The translations under genes and the position numbers were made by a program. The notes under the pieces were generated by a model. It searched no databases and was not told the origin of the DNA. It was given only the letters and a program-made list of their open reading frames with translations. From contig CAIZKA010000152.1 of NCBI GenBank assembly GCA_903933395.1, forward strand, positions 1 through 10,003: a DNA stretch of 10,003 nt, given 5' to 3'. Shown piece by piece: positions 1-6,683 of this stretch. How positions within the stretch are numbered: position 1 is the stretch's first letter; every line of letters starts with the position of its first letter. Source of the DNA: an uncultured beta proteobacterium (lineage in GTDB: Bacteria; Pseudomonadota; Gammaproteobacteria; Burkholderiales; Rhodocyclaceae).

Positions 1-413
1 CAGAACAGGGCATCGAAATACATCGGGTACTTGCGAAAGGCAGTAGCCAGATTCGCGCCGGTTTCGACCTCCGACTTGATCGAGAACAGCAACCTTGCAA
101 GCGCCGGGTTGCTGGTGCCCTTGCCGACGATGTCGAAGGACTGCAGCAACGGTACGCCGGACTTCACCATGGTGGCGAGCTGCCGCGAGAAAAGCGTGAT
201 GTCCTTGTCCGAGACGGAGCCGCCTCCCCCGGTCTTCTGCTTCTTGAGCTTGGTGACGTTGATGCCTTGCCGCCGCAGGGCCGCATTGGCCACTGCTTCG
301 CTGGCTGCCTTGAGTTCGCCGCGAACAACCTTGCCTTGCTTGTTCTTGCCTTCCCAGGAAAAATTAAGCTCCTTGGGGCCGTTCTTTTTTTCTTCCTTGC
401 CTGCTGTGGCCAT
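1..413 (-). CDS. pilC: Type IV pilus inner-membrane platform protein PilC, N-terminal fragment (3' end outside window)
   Basis: PilC (a GspF-family protein) is the inner-membrane platform of the type IV pilus machine. It couples the cytoplasmic assembly and retraction ATPases to pilin polymerisation. The visible 137 codons begin with a Lys/Glu-rich, pilin-platform-type N-terminus (MATAGKEEKKNGPKEL), then FSWEGKNKQGKVVRGEL, ALRRQGINVTKLKKQ, and the first GspF cytoplasmic domain with DITLFSRQLATMVKSGVPLL at about residues 71-90, followed by a helical stretch ending in KYPMYFDALF. This series is highly characteristic of PilC. The start at 413 is supported by a GGGAG ribosome site at 420-424, six bases upstream. 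The full protein is usually about 400 residues, so roughly two thirds is missing. It lies 117 bases downstream of the CorC-like gene on the same strand. pilB, often found next to pilC, is not between them. Confidence 0.93.
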   Translation of the reverse strand, partial: MATAGKEEKKNGPKELNFSWEGKNKQGKVVRGELKAASEAVANAALRRQGINVTKLKKQKTGGGGSVSDKDITLFSRQLATMVKSGVPLLQSFDIVGKGTSNPALARLLFSIKSEVETGANLATAFRKYPMYFDALF

Positions 414-523
414 CGGCTTCTCCCACATTAATTTTCGTTTCGGCCGCTGCGTCGGGTGCCGGAAAAACCGGCGACAGCCTCCACTCAATCCCTTGGGCGG
501 ATATTCTACGCCCTGACTATGCC

Positions 524-538
524 GAGAGTATCACTCTC
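524..538 (-). other. Short hairpin spanning the stop codon of the CorC-like gene
   Basis: On the minus strand GAGAGT and ACTCTC form a perfect 6-bp stem around a three-base loop, and the TGA stop of the CorC-like gene lies at the stem-loop junction. No T-run follows, so it is not a canonical intrinsic terminator. It could block 3' exonucleases or be chance. Confidence 0.4.
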
Positions 539-1802
539 CGGCGGGGCGGTGAAGTCGCACCATCTTGATCTTTCGGTCCTGTGTTTGCACGATCTCCATC
601 GCCACGTTGCCCACCCGCACCCCGACTCCGACTTCGGGGATGTCCTGCAGATGCTCGACAATCAGTCCGTTGAGCGTACGCGGCCCGTCCAGGGGCAGAT
701 CCAAGCCCAGCATGCGGTTGAGCTCCCGCAGCGTGGCCGCTCCATCCACCAGTGCCACGCCATCCGCGCTCCAGGAAAGCGAGCCGGCGACATCCGATTG
801 CCGCGTCGTGAACTTTCCGACCAGTTCCTCGATGATGTCCTCGAGGGTAACCAGACCCTCGATCTCGCCATATTCGTCCACCACCAGGCCCATGCGCTGC
901 CGGTTCTCCCGAAAGAACTGGAGCTGGGTGTAGATCGGCGTCGCCGCGGGAATGAAATAGGGCTCTGACATGTGCTCGCGAACCGTGGCGTTGGTGACTT
1001 CGCCGGCGAAGGCTTCCGCCAGCAGGCGTCTTTGATGCAGTACGCCGATGATGTCGGCCGGGTCGTTCTCGAACACCATGACCCGCGTGTGAAAACTGGT
1101 GGCCAACTGCGCCTTTATGTTCTCGATCGGCGCCGCAATGTCGATGGCTTCGATTTCGCCGCGCGGGACCATGATGTCGGCGACCGTCAGTTGCTCCAGC
1201 TCGAACAGGTTGAGCAGGATGGAGCGGTGCTGCTGCGGAATGAAGTTGCTTGACTCAAGAACCAATGAACGCAGCTCCCCGACGCTGAGTCGGGAGCCTT
1301 CCTGGCCTGCTGCCGGCTTCAGCCTGAGCGCCCATAGCAGTGCATTGACGAACAGATTTACGAACCAGACTATGGGATAGGCCGCACGCAACAGCGGCCA
1401 GATCGCGTAGCCCAAAATCCGAGCCAGCCGGTCGGCATGCGCGGCACCAAGAATCTTCGGCGTGATTTCGGCGAACACCAGGATGGCAAATGTCACAAGC
1501 AGGGTGCCGACGCTTAGCGCCCACTTTTCCTCGCCAAATAGCTCTATGGTGATCAACGATACCAGGGTCGCGGTAGCGGCGTTGAGCAGATTGTTGCCAA
1601 GCAGGATCACGCCCAGCATCTTGTCGGTGCGACCCAGCAGGTCCAGGGCAAGTTTCGCTCCCCGGTCTCCTTGGCCCGCCATGTGCCGCAAGCGATGGCG
1701 GTTGGAGGCCATCATCGCCGTCTCGGCCAGAGAGAAGAAGGCGGAACAGCCGAGCAGCACTGCCAGCGCAACGAACTGCGCGGATAAGGGAATTCCGTCC
1801 AT
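531..1802 (-). CDS. CorC/HlyC-family (CNNM-type) CBS-domain membrane transporter
   Basis: This is a hemolysin C/CorC-type integral membrane protein of the CNNM/DUF21 family, linked to magnesium and cobalt transport or efflux. The 423 residues show the full architecture. A DUF21 membrane domain occupies about 1-185, with the signatures FFSLAETAM (22-30) and AEITPKILGA (111-120). A CBS pair at about 205-330 contains MVPR (211-214) and DEYGEIEGLVTLEDIIEELV (309-328). A C-terminal CorC_HlyC domain at about 335-415 contains RTLNGLIVEHL. Length fits the YtfL/YfjD-type members with a membrane domain rather than soluble E. coli CorC, which lacks it. The ATG shares one base with the stop of the upstream YpjD-like gene (TGATG), which suggests translational coupling. 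That pairing recalls E. coli ypjD-yfjD (corE-corB); substrate specificity cannot be read from sequence. Confidence 0.92.
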   Translation of the reverse strand: MDGIPLSAQFVALAVLLGCSAFFSLAETAMMASNRHRLRHMAGQGDRGAKLALDLLGRTDKMLGVILLGNNLLNAATATLVSLITIELFGEEKWALSVGTLLVTFAILVFAEITPKILGAAHADRLARILGYAIWPLLRAAYPIVWFVNLFVNALLWALRLKPAAGQEGSRLSVGELRSLVLESSNFIPQQHRSILLNLFELEQLTVADIMVPRGEIEAIDIAAPIENIKAQLATSFHTRVMVFENDPADIIGVLHQRRLLAEAFAGEVTNATVREHMSEPYFIPAATPIYTQLQFFRENRQRMGLVVDEYGEIEGLVTLEDIIEELVGKFTTRQSDVAGSLSWSADGVALVDGAATLRELNRMLGLDLPLDGPRTLNGLIVEHLQDIPEVGVGVRVGNVAMEIVQTQDRKIKMVRLHRPAGE

Positions 1803-2626
1803 CAGCGCCCGAGGATTACCTCAAGCACGAAACGGCTGCCGACATAAGCCAGCAGCAGCGCCGCGAAACCGGCCAGGGTCCAGCGCAAGGCTATGCGGCC
1901 GCGCCAGCCGCGCAGGTGGCGGCCGACCAGCAGTGCGGCGAAGATCAGCCAGGAGAGAATGGCGAAGAGCGTCTTGTGGTTGAAGGTCAGCGCCTTGCCG
2001 AACAGGGTTTCGGAGAAGAACACGCCCGAAACCAGCGTCAGCGTGAGAAGGACGAAAGCGACATGGATCAGGCGGAACAACAAGGACTCCATGGTCAGCA
2101 GGGGCGGCAAGCCGGCCAGCAGCGGAGAGATGCGGCCGCGGTGAAGCCCTTTTTCGGCGGCGGCCATCAGCAGGGCGTGCAGCGCGGCGAGGGTAAACAG
2201 GCTGTAGGCCAGCATGGCCATCAGGAAGTGCATTCGAAATGCCATCGACCCGGCGTTGGCCAGGACGTGGGCTTCGGCGAATATCGCCGGCAGGACGGCG
2301 GCGACGGCCGCCGCCGGCAGGCCGAGAACCTGCAAACCCTCCATGCGTGCGTAAAAGCTTTCGATCCAGTAAAGCGCAATGGCCAGCCAGAGCATCACCG
2401 ACAGCGCGATGGCGAAACTGAAACGCATGCTGCCGCCGTCGAAAAGTTCCATGCGCAGGCTGACACCGTGCGCCACCAGTGCCAGCAGCAGCAGGCCGCG
2501 CTCGCCGAGCCTGAGCCCGCCGCTTGGCTGGTCGAGCGCCGGTCCGCGCCAGCGCGTGCGCCAAAGATGTACCGCCAGGCCGGCATAGAGGGCTGCGGCC
2601 AGCAGATGCATTAAGATTGCGGGCAT
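1802..2626 (-). CDS. CcsA/YpjD-like cytochrome c assembly family membrane protein
   Basis: This 274-residue polytopic protein belongs to the cytochrome C assembly/CcsA family, in the branch of E. coli YpjD. Hydrophobic segments at about 4-21, 45-57, 68-90, 100-125, 132-155, 185-207, 218-235 and 248-270 suggest around eight membrane helices. The C-terminal block FNHKTLFAILSW (216-227), GWRGRIALRWT (240-250) and YVGSRFVLEVIL (261-272) is the conserved YpjD-type ending. Several histidines (53, 133, 150, 188, 217) could matter for heme or metal, but the tryptophan-rich WWD motif of true heme-handling proteins is not apparent. In E. coli this family neighbours ffh and a CorC-type gene and has been tied to magnesium/cobalt resistance; the same arrangement is seen here. 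It is divergent from ffh with 58 bases between starts. ATG at 2626 was chosen; a second ATG five codons in is possible, and neither has a strong ribosome site. Confidence 0.88.
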   Translation of the reverse strand: MPAILMHLLAAALYAGLAVHLWRTRWRGPALDQPSGGLRLGERGLLLLALVAHGVSLRMELFDGGSMRFSFAIALSVMLWLAIALYWIESFYARMEGLQVLGLPAAAVAAVLPAIFAEAHVLANAGSMAFRMHFLMAMLAYSLFTLAALHALLMAAAEKGLHRGRISPLLAGLPPLLTMESLLFRLIHVAFVLLTLTLVSGVFFSETLFGKALTFNHKTLFAILSWLIFAALLVGRHLRGWRGRIALRWTLAGFAALLLAYVGSRFVLEVILGR

Positions 2627-2684
2627 TCGTGAAGTCTACACCAAGCCTTCCATCTCTTATCGCTTCTGTCCTCCCCGTAAATCC

Positions 2685-4040
2685 ATGTTAGATAATCTTA
2701 CCCAGCGTCTCGGCCGCGTCGTCAAGAACCTCCGCGGCCAGGCCCGTCTGACCGACGACAATATTTCAGACATGCTGCGCGAAGTGCGCATGGCCCTGCT
2801 CGAAGCCGACGTGGCTTTGCCGGTGGTCAAGGACTTCATTGCCCGCGTCAAGGAAAAGGCGCTCGGCCAGGAAGTCATCGGTTCGCTGACCCCCGGCCAG
2901 GCATTGGTCGGCGTCGTGCATCGCGAACTCACCGAACTGATGGGAGGCGCCAGCGTCGGCCTGAATCTCGCCACGCAGCCGCCGGCCGTGATCCTGATGT
3001 CCGGCCTGCAGGGCGCCGGCAAGACCACAACCACCGCCAAGCTCGGCAAATGGCTCAAGGAGCGGCAGAAAAAGAAGGTGCTGACGGTCAGTTGCGACGT
3101 CTATCGCCCTGCCGCCATCGAACAGTTGAAGGCCGTCTCGGCCCAGGCCGGGATCGATTTTTTCCCGTCCTCGGGCGAACAGAAGCCGGCCGACATCGCT
3201 GCCGCCGCGCTGGATTACGCCAAGCGGCACTACTACGACGTAATCTTCGTCGATACCGCCGGGCGGCTGGCCATCGACGAAGCCATGATGGCCGAGATCA
3301 AGGATCTGCACGCGCTGTTGAAGCCGATCGAAACCCTGTTCGTGGTCGACGCCATGCTCGGCCAGGATGCGGTGAATACGGCGAAAGCCTTCAACGAAGC
3401 CCTGCCGCTCACGGGGATCATCCTGACCAAGCTCGACGGCGACTCCCGCGGTGGCGCCGCGCTGTCGGTGCGCCACGTCACGGGCAAGCCGATCAAGTTC
3501 GCCGGTGTCGGCGAAAAGCTGACGGGCCTCGAGGAATTCCATCCCGAACGCATGGCCTCGCGCATCCTTGGCATGGGCGACATCCTCGGCCTGGTGGAGG
3601 ATGCCCAGCGCGGCGTCGATCAGGACAAGGCGCAGGAATTCGTCAAGAAGATGAAGTCGGGCAAGGGCTTCGACCTCAACGACTTCAAGGACCAGATCGG
3701 CCAGATGAAAAACATGGGCGGCATGGCGGCGATGCTGGAAAAGCTGCCGGCGCAGTTCAGCGCCATGGCGCAGAAGGCCGGCGGCGGCATGGAAGACAAG
3801 ACCGTGCGGCGTCTGGAGGGCATCATCAATTCGATGACGCTTTTGGAGCGTACCAAACCGGAAATCATCAAGGCCAACCGCAAGCGCCGCATCGCCACCG
3901 GTGCCGGGGTGACGGTGCAGGAAGTCAATCGCCTGCTGAACCAGTTCGAGCAGACGCAGAAGATGATGAAGCAGTTCTCCAAGGGGGGAATGGCGAAGAT
4001 GATGCGGGGGATGAAGGGGATGCTTCCCGGTATGCGCTGA
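2685..4040 (+). CDS. ffh: Signal recognition particle GTPase Ffh (SRP54 homolog)
   Basis: Ffh binds 4.5S RNA and hydrophobic signal sequences on nascent chains and, with the receptor FtsY, delivers ribosomes to the Sec translocon. The 451 residues contain the N domain (about 1-90, starting MLDNLTQRLGRVVKNL), the GTPase domain with P-loop GLQGAGKT (107-114), DTAGR (190-194), TKLDGDSRGG (248-257) and GVGEKLTGLEEF (274-285), and the methionine-rich M domain (about 325-451). The M domain includes RRLEGIINSM (375-384), ANRKRRIATGAG (397-408) and a Met-rich tail ending MLPGMR. Length matches bacterial Ffh. The start is set by homology to the family N-terminus. The bases just upstream are pyrimidine-rich, with no visible Shine-Dalgarno, so initiation may rely on ribosomal protein S1. 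It is a single-gene unit, divergent from the YpjD-like gene and convergent with the transglycosylase. Confidence 0.98.
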   Translation: MLDNLTQRLGRVVKNLRGQARLTDDNISDMLREVRMALLEADVALPVVKDFIARVKEKALGQEVIGSLTPGQALVGVVHRELTELMGGASVGLNLATQPPAVILMSGLQGAGKTTTTAKLGKWLKERQKKKVLTVSCDVYRPAAIEQLKAVSAQAGIDFFPSSGEQKPADIAAAALDYAKRHYYDVIFVDTAGRLAIDEAMMAEIKDLHALLKPIETLFVVDAMLGQDAVNTAKAFNEALPLTGIILTKLDGDSRGGAALSVRHVTGKPIKFAGVGEKLTGLEEFHPERMASRILGMGDILGLVEDAQRGVDQDKAQEFVKKMKSGKGFDLNDFKDQIGQMKNMGGMAAMLEKLPAQFSAMAQKAGGGMEDKTVRRLEGIINSMTLLERTKPEIIKANRKRRIATGAGVTVQEVNRLLNQFEQTQKMMKQFSKGGMAKMMRGMKGMLPGMR

Positions 4041-4051
4041 CGCGCATACCG
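4028..4051 (+). other. Perfect 10-bp hairpin with the ffh stop codon in its loop
   Basis: CGGTATGCGC (4028-4037) and GCGCATACCG (4042-4051) are exact reverse complements around a four-base loop TGAC that contains the ffh stop TGA (4038-4040). No run of T follows, so it is not a standard intrinsic terminator. It may end or protect the ffh mRNA 3' end. Confidence 0.75.
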
Positions 4052-4095
4052 TTCATGGTGAGCTTGAGCCGTTCGTGGTGAGCCTGTCGAACCAC
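4049..4095 (+). repeat. Tandem GTTCGTGGTGAGCCTG-type dispersed repeat
   Basis: Two copies of an 18-base unit, CCGTTCATGGTGAGCTTG (4049-4066) and CCGTTCGTGGTGAGCCTG (4069-4086), lie 20 bases apart and differ at two positions. The second copy continues into TCGAACCAC, giving a hairpin (GTGGT at 4075-4079 with ACCAC at 4091-4095). From memory, units of this kind are scattered between genes in many betaproteobacterial genomes; whether this genome has many copies cannot be seen here. Confidence 0.65.
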
Positions 4096-4100
4096 ACTTT

Positions 4101-4128
4101 CGTCATTCCCGCGAACGCGGGAATCCAG
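4101..4128 (+). repeat. REP-like palindrome (CATTCCCGCG...CGCGGGAATCC)
   Basis: ATTCCCGCG (4105-4113) and CGCGGGAAT (4116-4124) are perfect inverted arms separated by AA, flanked by CGTC and CCAG. This matches a well-known class of short dispersed proteobacterial palindromes found between convergent genes. Placement between the converging ffh and transglycosylase genes suits that class. It may be a target for REP-type mobilisation or form an mRNA 3' stem-loop on either strand. Confidence 0.7.
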
Positions 4129-4144
4129 AAGTAGGTTTGTATTT

Positions 4145-4215
4145 GTCGCCGTATCACTAGCGCGGCCTTGAAAACGAAGTCGAAAACAGAAAGTCGGCGC
4201 CGGCGATACGGCGAC
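4145..4215. repeat. 11-bp perfect inverted repeat enclosing a 49-base spacer
   Basis: GTCGCCGTATC (4145-4155) is the exact reverse complement of GATACGGCGAC (4205-4215). The right arm ends seven bases before the transglycosylase stop codon, so a minus-strand transcript could fold it into a long-looped stem. No transposase and no flanking target duplication are seen. It could be a small miniature element remnant, a factor-dependent 3' end, or chance. Confidence 0.55.
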
Positions 4216-4222
4216 TAAAGCG

Positions 4223-4837
4223 CTACCGCGGCCCGATCACCTGCGGCCCCCAACGCCACTGCTTCTCCCACGCCCCGCGCACCATGTTCGGATACTCGGG
4301 TTTGCCCAGGCTGCCGTTGTAGCGGCCCAGCGCGCGGTAGATATCGCCGTTTTCGATGTCGAGGTAATGGCGCAGGATGGTGCAACCGAAACGCAGGTTG
4401 GTGCGCGTGTGAAACAGGTTGTTGTCCTTGCTGCCGATCAGGCCCACCCAGAAGGGCATCACCTGCATGTAGCCGCGCGCGCCGGCCGAAGACACCGAAT
4501 ACTTCTTGAACCCGCTTTCGACCTGGATCAGGCCGAGCACCATTTGCGGGTCTAAGCCGGCTCGTTTGGCCTCGTAATACACGGTCTTGAGAAACTCGAG
4601 GCGTCCCTCGCGGTCCGGCATGCGCCGGCTCAGGCGGCCGGACATTTCCGTCAGCCAATTGACCTTCTCCTGGACCGAGGGAAACTGCGGTTCGGGCGAG
4701 GCCCGGTCGGCGATGGCGGCGTGCAGCGCCGCCCGCACACTGGCGGCCAGAGGCTCGTATAGCTGTGCCCCGGCGAGGGCTGCCGCCGGCAGCAGCGCTG
4801 TGGCGAGGCCCAGCGCCAGGCGGCGGATCAGCCGCAC
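4223..4837 (-). CDS. Exported SLT-domain lytic transglycosylase
   Basis: This enzyme is predicted to cleave the MurNAc-GlcNAc bond of peptidoglycan, forming 1,6-anhydro-muropeptides in the periplasm. From the GTG at 4837 the product is 204 residues. It begins with a basic, hydrophobic signal peptide (MRLIRRLALGLATALLPAAA) with likely cleavage after ALA at residue 22. The SLT fold follows from about 83, with catalytic glutamate E107 in LIQVESGF, then GYMQVMPFW (122-130), NLRFGCTILRHYLD (147-160) and ALGRYNGSLG (169-178), all typical of the family. A longer open frame continues upstream to 4984, but its extra residues are antisense-like overlap with proS and precede the signal peptide, so it was trimmed. 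The gene overlaps the proS stop by ten bases and has no clear ribosome site, so coupled translation behind proS is likely. The proS-transglycosylase pairing recurs in betaproteobacteria. It is not specifically MltA, B or D; the subfamily is unassigned. Confidence 0.9.
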   Translation of the reverse strand: MRLIRRLALGLATALLPAAALAGAQLYEPLAASVRAALHAAIADRASPEPQFPSVQEKVNWLTEMSGRLSRRMPDREGRLEFLKTVYYEAKRAGLDPQMVLGLIQVESGFKKYSVSSAGARGYMQVMPFWVGLIGSKDNNLFHTRTNLRFGCTILRHYLDIENGDIYRALGRYNGSLGKPEYPNMVRGAWEKQWRWGPQVIGPR

Positions 4838-6552
4838 AACAACTTGAGTTGGAGGAAGCCGGTCATTTCGCCGGCGGCAACCATGGTGGCCTCGGCGTCG
4901 CTGCGGCCCTTGTATTCGAGCTTGCCCTCCTTGAGGCCGCGCTCGCCGACCACCACGCGATGCGGTATGCCGATCAGTTCCCAATCGGCAAACATCGAGC
5001 CGGGCCGCTCGTCGCGGTCATCGAGGATCGCGTCGATGCCGGCGGCGAGCAGTTCGGCATGGAGCGCATCGGCCGCGGCGCGGACGGCCTCCGATTTGGC
5101 GTAATTCATCGGCACCACGGTGACGGCAAAGGGCGCGATCCCGGCCGGAAAAATGATCCCGCGCTCGTCGTGACCCTGCTCGATGGCGGCGCCGACGATG
5201 CGTGAAACGCCGATGCCGTAGCAGCCCATTTCCATGACCTGGTCCTTGCCCTGTTCGTCGAGGAAAGTGCATTTCAGCGCTTCGGCATACTTGGTGCGCA
5301 GCTGGAAGATGTGCCCGACTTCGATGCCGCGGCACAGCTCGAGAGCGCCCTTGCCGTCGGGCGACGGGTCGCCTTCGAGCACGTTGCGGATGTCGGCCAC
5401 GGTCCCCGGTTGCGGCAGGTCGCGGCCGAAATTGACCCCGGTGAGGTGGTAGCCCTCTTCGTTGGCGCCGCAGATCATGTCGCTCATGACCGCGACGCTG
5501 CGATCGGCGACGACCTTGCCTGAAAAACCCACCGCCCCGATATAGCCGGGCTTGCAGCCAAGCGTGGCGATGATTTCTTCGTCGCGGGCGAAGCGGAACT
5601 CGCCGACCACCTTCTGCGCCTTGATTTCGTTCAGGTCATGGTCGCCGCGCAGCAGCAGCAGGACGAATTCGCTGCCGCCTTCACCTTCGGCCATCACGGC
5701 AATGGCCTTGACGGTCTGCGTCAGGGGCAGGCCCAGAAAGGCGGCCACATCCTCGCATTTGGTCTTGCCCGGCGTGGCCTTCTTCTCCATCGTCGCGGGC
5801 TTTGCCGTGTCGCCAGCGCCGACTCTTGCAGGGGTTACGGCCTCGGCGAGTTCCACATTCGCCGCATAGTCCGAGGCTGGGCAGAAGGCGATTGCGTCTT
5901 CGCCCGAGTCGGCCAGGACGTGGAACTCATGCGAACCGGTGCCGCCGATGGCGCCCGTATCCGCCGCCACGGCGCGGAACTTCAGACCCAAGCGGGTGAA
6001 TATGCGGCTGTAGGTGTCGTACATGTTGCGGTATTCGCGCTCGAGGTCGGCATACGAGGTATGGAAGGAGTAGCCGTCCTTCATCAGGAACTCGCGGCCG
6101 CGCATTACGCCGAAGCGCGGCCGGATTTCGTCGCGGAACTTGGTCTGGATCTGGTAGAAGTGCCGGGGTAGCTGGCGATAGCTCTTGACCTCGCGCCGCA
6201 CCACGTCCGTAATCACCTCTTCGTGGGTCGGACCGATCACGAAATCGCGCTGGTGGCGGTCCTTGAAGCGCAGCAGTTCCGGGCCGTACTTCGGGCCGCG
6301 CCCGGATTCTTCCCACAATTCAAAAGGTTGCACCGCGGGCATGAGCAGCTCAATGGCTCCGGCACGGTCCATTTCCTCGCGCACGATGTGCTCGACCTTG
6401 CGCAGGACGCGCAGCCCCATCGGCATCCAGGTGTAAATGCCGCCGGCCAGGCGGCGGATCAGGCCGGCGCGCAGCATCAGTTGATGGCTGATGATCTCGG
6501 CGTCGGAGGGGGCTTCCTTGAGGGTGGCGATGAAAAACTGGCTGGCGCGCAT
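4828..6552 (-). CDS. proS: Prolyl-tRNA synthetase, bacterial type with editing domain
   Basis: ProS is a class II aminoacyl-tRNA synthetase that charges tRNA-Pro in the cytoplasm. It also clears mis-made Ala-tRNA-Pro through its inserted editing domain. The 574 residues start MRASQFFIATLKEAP, the usual ProS beginning. They show motif 1 around 40-70, motif 2 FRDEIRPRFGVMRGREFLMKD (139-159), the INS editing domain at about 225-410 with TVKAIAV (280-286) and RGDHDLNEIK (302-311), motif 3 GCYGIGVSR (443-451), and the anticodon-binding domain from about 475, including DDRDERPGSMFADWELIGIP (511-530). Length matches E. coli ProS. An open frame continues 38 codons upstream to 6666, but those codons lack family similarity and face the rppH promoter region, so the ATG at 6552 is preferred. 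No clear ribosome site precedes it. It is divergent from rppH with about 130 bases between. Confidence 0.97.
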   Translation of the reverse strand: MRASQFFIATLKEAPSDAEIISHQLMLRAGLIRRLAGGIYTWMPMGLRVLRKVEHIVREEMDRAGAIELLMPAVQPFELWEESGRGPKYGPELLRFKDRHQRDFVIGPTHEEVITDVVRREVKSYRQLPRHFYQIQTKFRDEIRPRFGVMRGREFLMKDGYSFHTSYADLEREYRNMYDTYSRIFTRLGLKFRAVAADTGAIGGTGSHEFHVLADSGEDAIAFCPASDYAANVELAEAVTPARVGAGDTAKPATMEKKATPGKTKCEDVAAFLGLPLTQTVKAIAVMAEGEGGSEFVLLLLRGDHDLNEIKAQKVVGEFRFARDEEIIATLGCKPGYIGAVGFSGKVVADRSVAVMSDMICGANEEGYHLTGVNFGRDLPQPGTVADIRNVLEGDPSPDGKGALELCRGIEVGHIFQLRTKYAEALKCTFLDEQGKDQVMEMGCYGIGVSRIVGAAIEQGHDERGIIFPAGIAPFAVTVVPMNYAKSEAVRAAADALHAELLAAGIDAILDDRDERPGSMFADWELIGIPHRVVVGERGLKEGKLEYKGRSDAEATMVAAGEMTGFLQLKLLCG

Positions 6553-6641
6553 GGCTGTAGGCTGAAAACCGGAAAGGACGCATTTTACCTGCGGCCGGGA
6601 ATTTGCAGAGACGGCAGATGCGGCTTTCCAGCGGCGCGCGA

Positions 6642-6670
6642 TTGTGAAAGAATGGACCCCAATCAATCAT
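6642..6670 (+). promoter_or_regulatory. Weak candidate sigma-70 promoter for the rppH cluster
   Basis: TTGTGA (6642-6647) and AATCAT (6665-6670) are separated by 17 bases, and each matches four of six consensus positions. It would place transcription start only about seven bases before the rppH ATG, giving a nearly leaderless message, so the assignment is tentative. Confidence 0.25.
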
Positions 6671-6683
6671 TGGAATATGCATC

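Noticed and set aside
458..472. GCCGG-AAAAA-CCGGC hairpin as a terminator after the CorC-like gene
   Set aside because: Only five base pairs. On the minus strand the T residues are in the loop (GCCGGTTTTTCCGGC), not after the stem.
1916..2614. Plus-strand open frame opposite the YpjD-like gene
   Set aside because: Gln/His/Arg-rich composition, an antisense shadow in GC-rich DNA; the minus-strand frame carries membrane helices and family motifs.
3050..4081. Long plus-strand open frame overlapping ffh
   Set aside because: It is the +1 shadow of ffh, rich in Arg, Gly and His without any family motif. ffh itself is unambiguous.
4145..4215. Complete insertion sequence or MITE
   Set aside because: Arms are only 11 bp, no target-site duplication is visible and no transposase lies nearby; kept only as an inverted repeat.
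6553..6666. N-terminal extension of ProS by 38 codons
   Set aside because: The family begins at MRASQFF; the extra codons occupy the divergent control region and resemble nothing.
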